Shown here: one piece after another, positions 5,896 through 10,093 of the stretch
Layout of the letters: each line of letters begins with the position of its first letter
How positions within the stretch are numbered: position 1 is the stretch's first letter
DNA from: Pseudomonadota bacterium
GTDB lineage: Bacteria > Pseudomonadota > Gammaproteobacteria > Burkholderiales > Thiobacillaceae
Direction: 5' to 3'
Length of the DNA stretch: 10,093 nt
Assembly (NCBI GenBank): GCA_030836725.1
Contig: JAUPLV010000076.1
Location: forward strand, 1-10,093
Translations under genes and position numbers: made by a program
Notes under the pieces: model-generated
Told to the model about the DNA's origin: nothing
The model's database searches: none
The model's input: only the letters and a program-made list of their open reading frames with translations

Positions 5896-7367
5896 AAACC
5901 TACGACACGCTCGCCGCGGTCGACCTGGGGTCCAACTCATTCCGCCTCGAAGTCGCACGCGTGGCCGGCGACCAGTTGTATCCGCTCGATTCGCTGAAGG
6001 AAACCGTGCGGCTGGCCGGCGGGCTCGGCGACGACAAGAATCTCGACGATCCCACCCAGGAACGCGCGCTGGCCTGCCTGCAACGCTTCGGCGAACGCCT
6101 GCGCGGCCTGTCGCCAGAAGCGATCCGCTGCGTCGGCACCTCGGCCCTGCGGATCGCCCGCAATGCCGATGCCTTCCTGCGCAAGGCCGAAATCGCATTG
6201 GGCCATCCGATCGAGATCGTCGCCGGGCGCGAAGAAGCACGCCTGATCTATCTGGGCGTCGCCCACTCGCTGCCGGCCTCGCCCGACCGCCGGCTGGTGG
6301 TCGACATCGGCGGCGGTTCCACCGAATTCATCATCGGCCACGGCCTCAAGCCGCATGAGCGCGAAAGCCTGCACATGGGCTGCGTCAACTTCTCCAAACG
6401 CTTCTTCGCCGATGGCGTCATCGACAAGGCCGCGCTGAAAGTGGCCGAGGTCGCGGCACGGGTCGAGGTGGAGCGCATCGCCCGTGAATTCTCCAAAGCC
6501 AACTGGCAGCAGGCGGTGGGTTCCAGCGGCACCGCGCGCGCCCTGCGCGAAATCCTCGAACAGAACGGCTGGTCGGCGCGCGGCATCACCGCCGACGGGC
6601 TCGCCCAGCTGCGCAGCCAGCTGATCAGGGCTGGCCATGTCGATGCGCTCGATCTGCCCGGCCTGTCGCGCGACCGCCGTCCGGTCATCGCCGGCGGCTT
6701 CGCCATCATGGCCGGCCTGTTCGCCGAGCTTGGAATCGAACAGATGGACGTCGCCGAAACCGCCATGCGCGAGGGCATCCTGTACGACCTGCTGGGGCGT
6801 TTCCACAAGCAGGACATGCGCGAGGCGACGGTGGACGAATTCATGCGCCGCTACCACATCGACACCCGGCAGGCCGCCCGTGTCAAGCAGGTGGCGGTCA
6901 AGCTGCTGGAGGCCCGCGGCGGCAGCGACGAAAACGACGAATGCTTCCTCGACTGGGCCGCGCGCCTGCACGAAATCGGGCTCTCCGTTTCGCACAGCGG
7001 CTATCACCGCCATTCAGGCTACATCCTCGAAAACGCCGACATGCCCGGTTTCTCGCGCACCGAACAGGCCCGCCTGGCGCTATTGGCGCGCGCCCAGCGC
7101 GGCGCGCTGCTGAAGCTGCCGGCTTTTGCCGCCGGGGAGGCGCCGGATAACGACCGTCTGCTGGCGTGGCTGTTGCGGCAGGCCGTCATCCTCTGCCGCA
7201 GCCGCGCCGAACCGCACCTGCCCGAGATGAAAGTGGAAGCCAGCAACAAGCGCTTCCGTTTGACCTTGCCCGAAGGCTGGCTGGAACAGCGGCCCCTTAC
7301 CCGGCGTGCGCTGGAGGAAGAGTCGGCGCACTGGAATGCGGTGGGAGTGAAGTACAGCTTCGGCTAG
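5892..7367 (+). CDS. ppx: Exopolyphosphatase / guanosine pentaphosphatase (Ppx/GppA)
   Basis: A 491-residue cytoplasmic enzyme of the Ppx/GppA branch of the ASKHA (actin/hsp70/sugar kinase) fold. It removes terminal phosphates from inorganic polyphosphate, and members can also hydrolyse pppGpp. Motifs in order: phosphate loop AAVDLGSNSFRL (8-19), GTSALR (82-87), GREEARLIYLGV (112-123) carrying the catalytic glutamate, second loop VVDIGGGSTEF (136-146), GSSGTARAL (210-218), and EGILYDLLGRF (294-304). A C-terminal HD-like helical domain follows (about 312-491), with HEIGLSVSHSGYHRHSGYIL at 360-379. Length matches full-size Ppx. The start overlaps the stop of the SpmAB-like gene (ATGA) and has no ribosome binding site of its own, so coupling is likely. 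In many betaproteobacteria ppx lies beside ppk; no ppk is seen here. Discrimination between Ppx and GppA activity cannot be made from sequence alone. Confidence 0.93.
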   Translation: MKTYDTLAAVDLGSNSFRLEVARVAGDQLYPLDSLKETVRLAGGLGDDKNLDDPTQERALACLQRFGERLRGLSPEAIRCVGTSALRIARNADAFLRKAEIALGHPIEIVAGREEARLIYLGVAHSLPASPDRRLVVDIGGGSTEFIIGHGLKPHERESLHMGCVNFSKRFFADGVIDKAALKVAEVAARVEVERIAREFSKANWQQAVGSSGTARALREILEQNGWSARGITADGLAQLRSQLIRAGHVDALDLPGLSRDRRPVIAGGFAIMAGLFAELGIEQMDVAETAMREGILYDLLGRFHKQDMREATVDEFMRRYHIDTRQAARVKQVAVKLLEARGGSDENDECFLDWAARLHEIGLSVSHSGYHRHSGYILENADMPGFSRTEQARLALLARAQRGALLKLPAFAAGEAPDNDRLLAWLLRQAVILCRSRAEPHLPEMKVEASNKRFRLTLPEGWLEQRPLTRRALEEESAHWNAVGVKYSFG

Positions 7368-7384
7368 CGGCCGGCCCCACATTG

Positions 7385-7428
7385 CCCTGCTGTGTAATGG
7401 GTTGCCGGCAGTCCCCGCGGGAGCAGGG
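7385..7428. terminator. Possible bidirectional terminator between ppx and trpB2
   Basis: The 84-bp gap between the convergent ppx and trpB2 genes contains CCCTGCT (7385-7391) paired with AGCAGGG (7422-7428). The 30-base loop can itself fold (GCCGGC and CCCCGCGGG are self-complementary). No T run is present on either strand, so if it terminates transcription it does so weakly or with Rho. Position between converging genes is the main support. Confidence 0.35.
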
Positions 7429-7451
7429 AACCGCCGGGCAGGGCGCCGGAT

Positions 7452-8804
7452 CTAGCCGACCTTGGGCAGGTTTTCCAGCGCCGCCCGGATCGCTTCCTCC
7501 GGGTAGACATGGTCCTCCAGCTGGCCGCTGAAATAGCTGTCGTAGGCGGCCATGTCGAAGTGGCCGTGGCCGGACAGGTTGAAGAACAGGGTCTTGGATT
7601 CGCCGGTTTCCTTGCAGCGCATCGCCTCGTCGATGCAGGCGGCGATGGCATGGTTGGATTCCGGCGCGGGAACGATGCCCTCGGCGCGCGCGAACGTCAC
7701 CCCCGCCCTGAAAGTGGCGAGTTGCGGCACCGACACGGCTTCGATCAGCTTTTCGTGATACAGCTGCGAAACCAGCGCGGAGTCGCCATGGTAACGGAGC
7801 CCGCCGGCATGGATGCTCGGCGGCATGAAGTCGTGGCCGAGGGTATACATCAGCATCATCGGCGTCAGCTTGGCGGTGTCGCCGAAGTCGTAGGCGTAAT
7901 GGCCCCGCGTCAGCGTCGGGCAGGATGCCGGCTCGACCGCCACCAGGCGCACATTCCTGCCCGCCGCCTTGTCGGCGAAGAAGGGGAAGGCGGCGCCGCC
8001 GAAATTCGAACCGCCGCCGCAGGGCGCGAAGATCATGTCGGGGTAATCGCCCGCTTTCTCGAACTGTTTCTTGGCTTCAAGGCCGATGACGGTCTGGTGC
8101 AGAAGCACGTGGTTGAGCACCGAGCCCAGCGCATAGTTGGTGTCCGCGTGGGTGGCCGCGTCTTCCACCGCTTCGGAAATCGCCAGGCCAAGCGAGCCGG
8201 GGTTGTCCGGATCCGCCGCAAGCGCGGCGCGCCCGGAGTTGGTTTCGGCGGACGGGCTGGCGAACACTTCCGCGCCCCAGGTCTGCATCATGGAGCGGCG
8301 ATAGGGTTTCTGCCCGTAGCTCACCTTGACCATGTAGACCCGCACGTCCAGACCGAACATCTGTCCCGCCAGCGCCATCGAGCAGCCCCACTGGCCCGCC
8401 CCGGTTTCGGTGGCGATGCGCTTGATGCCGGCTTCGGCGTTGTAATAGGCCTGCGCGACCGAGGTGTTGACCTTGTGCGATCCGGCGGGGGAAACGCCTT
8501 CGTACTTGTAATAAATCTTCGCCGGGGTGCCGAGCGCGGCTTCCAGCCGGTGCGCGCGGAACAGCGGCGAGGGCCGCCACAGCTGGTAGATTTCGCGCAC
8601 CTTTTCCGGAATGGCGATCCATCTTTCGGCGGACATTTCCTGCTCGATCAGGCTCATCGGGAAAATCGCGGTCAGCGCGTCCGGACCGATGGGTTTGCCG
8701 TCCGGACCCAGCGGCGGAGCCGGCGGGTTGGGCATGTCGGCGACGACGTTGTACCAGTGGGTAGGGATTTCGGATTCGTCCAGCAGGAATTTCGTTTGTT
8801 GCAT
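7452..8804 (-). CDS. trpB: TrpB2-type tryptophan synthase beta chain
   Basis: A 450-residue PLP enzyme that condenses indole with L-serine to give tryptophan. It belongs to the TrpB2 (TrpB-related) class rather than the shorter TrpB1 that partners TrpA: there is a long N-terminal extension (HWYNVVADMPNPPAPPLGPDG), and length is about 450 instead of about 400. Key sites: PLP lysine K111 within GSHKVNTS, catalytic glutamate in TETGAGQWG (132-140), the phosphate-binding loop CGGGSN (262-267), and LSGHGHFD (410-417). The ATG at 8804 is preceded at 6 bases by AGGAGG, the strongest ribosome binding site in the window. No trpA or other trp gene is adjacent, which is usual for trpB2 and suggests indole salvage or a TrpA-independent role. 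It is convergent with ppx. All expected catalytic motifs are intact, so it is probably active. Confidence 0.93.
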   Translation of the reverse strand: MQQTKFLLDESEIPTHWYNVVADMPNPPAPPLGPDGKPIGPDALTAIFPMSLIEQEMSAERWIAIPEKVREIYQLWRPSPLFRAHRLEAALGTPAKIYYKYEGVSPAGSHKVNTSVAQAYYNAEAGIKRIATETGAGQWGCSMALAGQMFGLDVRVYMVKVSYGQKPYRRSMMQTWGAEVFASPSAETNSGRAALAADPDNPGSLGLAISEAVEDAATHADTNYALGSVLNHVLLHQTVIGLEAKKQFEKAGDYPDMIFAPCGGGSNFGGAAFPFFADKAAGRNVRLVAVEPASCPTLTRGHYAYDFGDTAKLTPMMLMYTLGHDFMPPSIHAGGLRYHGDSALVSQLYHEKLIEAVSVPQLATFRAGVTFARAEGIVPAPESNHAIAACIDEAMRCKETGESKTLFFNLSGHGHFDMAAYDSYFSGQLEDHVYPEEAIRAALENLPKVG

Positions 8805-8810
8805 GCCTAG

Positions 8811-8816
8811 CCTCCT
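8811..8816 (-). promoter_or_regulatory. Ribosome binding site of trpB2
   Basis: The minus strand reads AGGAGG with a 6-base spacer to the ATG at 8804. It fixes the trpB2 start; most other genes in the window have weak or no such sites, so this message is probably translated efficiently. Confidence 0.8.
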
Positions 8817-8825
8817 CGAATTATT

Positions 8826-8844
8826 GAACGTCTTGTCGAACGTC
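8826..8844. repeat. Short direct repeat upstream of trpB2
   Basis: GAACGTC occurs at 8826-8832 and again at 8838-8844, separated by five bases (12-bp period), just upstream of the trpB2 ribosome binding site. Such paired half-sites about one helical turn apart can be an operator, but no regulator is known for them and chance is possible. Confidence 0.25.
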
Positions 8845-8877
8845 CTCGCCGCAACTTCACGGTGGACGGATGCCGAT

Positions 8878-8906
8878 GATTGACGACGAACCGTTCGCGG
8901 TCAATC
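8878..8906. promoter_or_regulatory. Two-part hairpin in trpB2 upstream region
   Basis: GATTGAC (8878-8884) pairs with GTCAATC (8900-8906). After a symmetric 2x2 internal loop, CGAAC (8887-8891) pairs with GTTCG (8893-8897) around C8892. A further GATGAT/ATCATC pairing flanks the element. It lies about 70 bases upstream of the trpB2 start. It could be an operator for a dimeric regulator or a structured 5' leader. The trp attenuator pattern, a Trp-rich leader peptide plus terminator, is not seen. Confidence 0.45.
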
Positions 8907-8917
8907 CTTGATCATCC

Positions 8918-9205
8918 GGCTTCCAGCCCTGACAGGCGCGTAGCCGGTTGCACCCGGTTCCGCGAGAACGCCCCGTCCAGAACAGCAGGGCAGAAATCCA
9001 GGCAAGCAAAAATCCGCCATCGACAAGCGGGTGGGCCGGGCGGGCGCAAGGCCACGGCCGGCCTGTCAGCGGCGCGGCGCCCCGGAATTACCCGGCGAAC
9101 CGGCGAGCCCGGTTGCTTTGCGGAACCCGGATTTTCGGGCGCCTGCCATGAGAAAGATGGGGGTTGATGCGGAGGGTCGCTATTCGATTCTTGTCCCCGC
9201 GATCA
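8918..9205. other. Intergenic stretch without recognisable gene
   Basis: About 290 bases between the trpB2 upstream hairpin and the hairpin after the IPTL-CTERM gene. Translations in all frames are low-complexity, rich in Arg, Pro and Gly, with no family resemblance. Near-inverted GC-rich words (CCCGGTTCCGC near 8955 and GCGGAACCCGG near 9119) could fold over long range. I see no tRNA, rRNA, known small RNA or clear promoter. Confidence 0.4.
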
Positions 9206-9228
9206 TGCCCGCCCGGTCCGGGCGGGCA
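9206..9228 (-). terminator. Strong hairpin downstream of the IPTL-CTERM gene
   Basis: TGCCCGCCCGG (9206-9216) is perfectly complementary to CCGGGCGGGCA (9218-9228), an 11-bp GC-rich inverted repeat centred on T9217. It starts 14 bases after the stop codon of the minus-strand IPTL-CTERM gene. The position fits a terminator, but no U-tract follows on the minus strand, so it may instead stabilise the transcript's 3' end. Confidence 0.55.
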
Positions 9229-9241
9229 CTCGGTGGAATGC

Positions 9242-9997
9242 TTACTGACGATGACGGCGCAGGGTGACGACCGCCCCTAATGCCAGCAAAGAGGACATCA
9301 GGATCATGCTCCACTCGGAGAGCGAGGGAACAGGCGTCGGCGTTGGCGCTGCCGCTGCGGAAAAACTAAACTCGGCGCCCCAGACGTTACTCGAATAGGA
9401 GGTCGTGGTCGTGACGGTGTTCAGGAGGGCGCCTGCCTTTGAGTACTGCCACAGGGTGTTTCGTGAACTATTGTTCACCAGCCACAGGGTGCCGGTGCTG
9501 CTCTCGTAGGCAAGCGCACCCGTCGAATTGTTATGCGGGAATGAATTCAGCAGTGTGCCGTCCATGGCGTATTCGTAAATATTGATCGTGTCCACGATCC
9601 AGAGCGAATTGTTTGCCGAATCGTAGGTTATCCCCGGGCAAAAACTAATGCAGGAAGCGGTAAAGACCGTAGCGGGCGCGCCCGACCAGTCCGGGTTATA
9701 GCGGTAGACCTCACCGGTTTGGTCGTTGACGGTGTAGTTGTACACCCCATCGGTCGCGCCATCGATGATCTCCGGACTTCCAGCGGGTAAGGTAAAGGGT
9801 CCGGAATTCGCCGTTGGGGTGAGCGAGGTGTTGAATTCCTGGCGTCCGGGCGTTCCACCAGTATAATCCGCGGTCCAGATGGTGTCCCTGACCGAAATTG
9901 CATAATGAAATTGTCCAGGGGTGCTCAGGTTCTGGTTTGTTACAACATTCCCCTGAATCGACTGAATGGCTGAGTTCGTTTTAACCGTGTTCTGCAT
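9242..9997 (-). pseudogene. IPTL-CTERM surface protein lacking its signal peptide (probably 5'-truncated)
   Basis: The frame encodes about 251 residues from ATG 9997 (a GTG lies just before it). The C-terminus is a clear IPTL-CTERM sorting tail: a Pro/Thr linker (PTPTPVPS), LSEWSMILMSSLLALGAVV as a TM helix, and a basic end RRHRQ. Such tails occur on exported proteins of betaproteobacteria and are thought to be handled by an exosortase/rhombosortase-like system. The body carries beta-propeller-like strands such as NSLWIVDTINIYEYAMDG and STGTLWLVNNSSRNTLWQYS, with a likely disulfide pair in ASCISFCPG. IPTL-CTERM proteins need an N-terminal signal peptide. Here residues 1-30 are polar (MQNTVKTNSAIQSIQGN), no Shine-Dalgarno sequence precedes the start, and the ATG overlaps the stop of a transposase-like frame (TGATG). 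The native 5' end was probably removed by an insertion sequence. The gene is AT-richer than its neighbours. Confidence 0.75.
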
Positions 9998-10092
9998 CAC
10001 TGGTAGGAGGTCCGGAGCGCATGAAACAGAAACTGCTGGGGCGTGAGGTTGTCCTTGAAGCGGTCAAGCAGGCGGCGCCAGCCCAGATAATT
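9997..10092 (-). mobile_element. C-terminal end of a probable IS transposase (partial)
   Basis: The last 31 codons of a minus-strand frame entering from the right edge read YLGWRRLLDRFKDNLTPQQF and then LFHALRTSYQ, ending in TGA at 9997-9999. The YLGWRR...LDRF...LTPQ.FL pattern resembles C-termini of small transposases, perhaps IS1595-like; the family is a guess from a short peptide. No terminal inverted repeat can be confirmed because only one end of the element would be in view. Its stop overlaps the ATG of the IPTL-CTERM frame. If it is a transposase, the IS boundary should lie within roughly the next 20-80 bases to the left. Confidence 0.5.
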
Positions 10093-10093
10093 T

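Noticed and set aside
4627..6240. Very long minus-strand reading frame opposite the SpmAB-like and ppx genes
   Set aside because: It is the mirror of GC-biased codons in two clearly conserved plus-strand genes; its translation is low-complexity Arg/Gln/His/Asp-rich with no family resemblance. The same applies to the minus-strand frames at 3705-4865 and 5937-7013.
7509..8810. Long plus-strand reading frame opposite trpB2
   Set aside because: The minus strand encodes an intact TrpB2 with every catalytic motif; the plus frame is its GC-rich shadow.
10003..10092. Plus-strand gene starting at ATG 10021 behind AGGAGG (10005-10010)
   Set aside because: The ribosome-binding-site spacing (10 bases) is acceptable, but the minus strand of the same bases encodes a more protein-like transposase C-terminus ending at the IPTL junction. 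Only 24 plus-strand codons are visible, so this cannot be excluded completely.
1..10093. CRISPR arrays, tRNA or rRNA genes
   Set aside because: No regularly spaced repeats, cloverleaf signatures or rRNA-like sequence were recognised on either strand.

Overview
The window looks like chromosomal DNA of a GC-rich betaproteobacterium, possibly Thiobacillus-like or another member of the Nitrosomonadales. The grounds are the high GC content, the CrcB/DUF190, CobD/AmpE-like, SpmA-SpmB fusion and Ppx genes packed head to tail, a TrpB2-type tryptophan synthase beta chain, and an IPTL-CTERM surface protein. The taxon is an inference from gene content, not a match to a named genome.

Layout. Bases 1-800 hold the remains of an RHS/YD-repeat gene on the minus strand. 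It is open at the window edge and has lost its 5' end at a stop codon next to a dispersed, REP-like repeat (about 815-930). Bases 930-1267 carry no convincing gene. A short ModE-type regulator (minus) and a crcB fluoride channel (plus) diverge from an 80-bp spacer at about 1589-1668. From crcB rightwards to 7367 runs a tight plus-strand series: crcB, a DUF190 gene, a TSUP-family anion exporter broken by a one-base frameshift, a membrane-anchored GyrI-like protein, a CobD/AmpE-like membrane protein, a fused SpmA-SpmB nucleoside-gate protein and an exopolyphosphatase (Ppx/GppA). Several pairs overlap by 1-4 bases, which suggests coupled translation. A convergent stand-alone trpB2 gene (minus, 7452-8804) has a strong ribosome binding site and a large hairpin upstream of it.

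The right end (about 9200-10093) is accessory DNA. An IPTL-CTERM beta-propeller-like gene lacks a signal peptide and begins exactly where a probable transposase C-terminus ends, with stop and start overlapping as TGATG. This looks like a surface-protein gene decapitated by an insertion sequence.

The core block is ordinary conserved biology: fluoride/anion efflux, membrane homeostasis, polyphosphate turnover and tryptophan or indole use. I did not find a clearly new system. The points most worth a second look are the IS/IPTL junction, the paired leaderless-type promoters between modE and crcB (one with a 9-codon leader peptide ending on the crcB start), the TSUP frameshift, and the RHS relic joined to a dispersed repeat.
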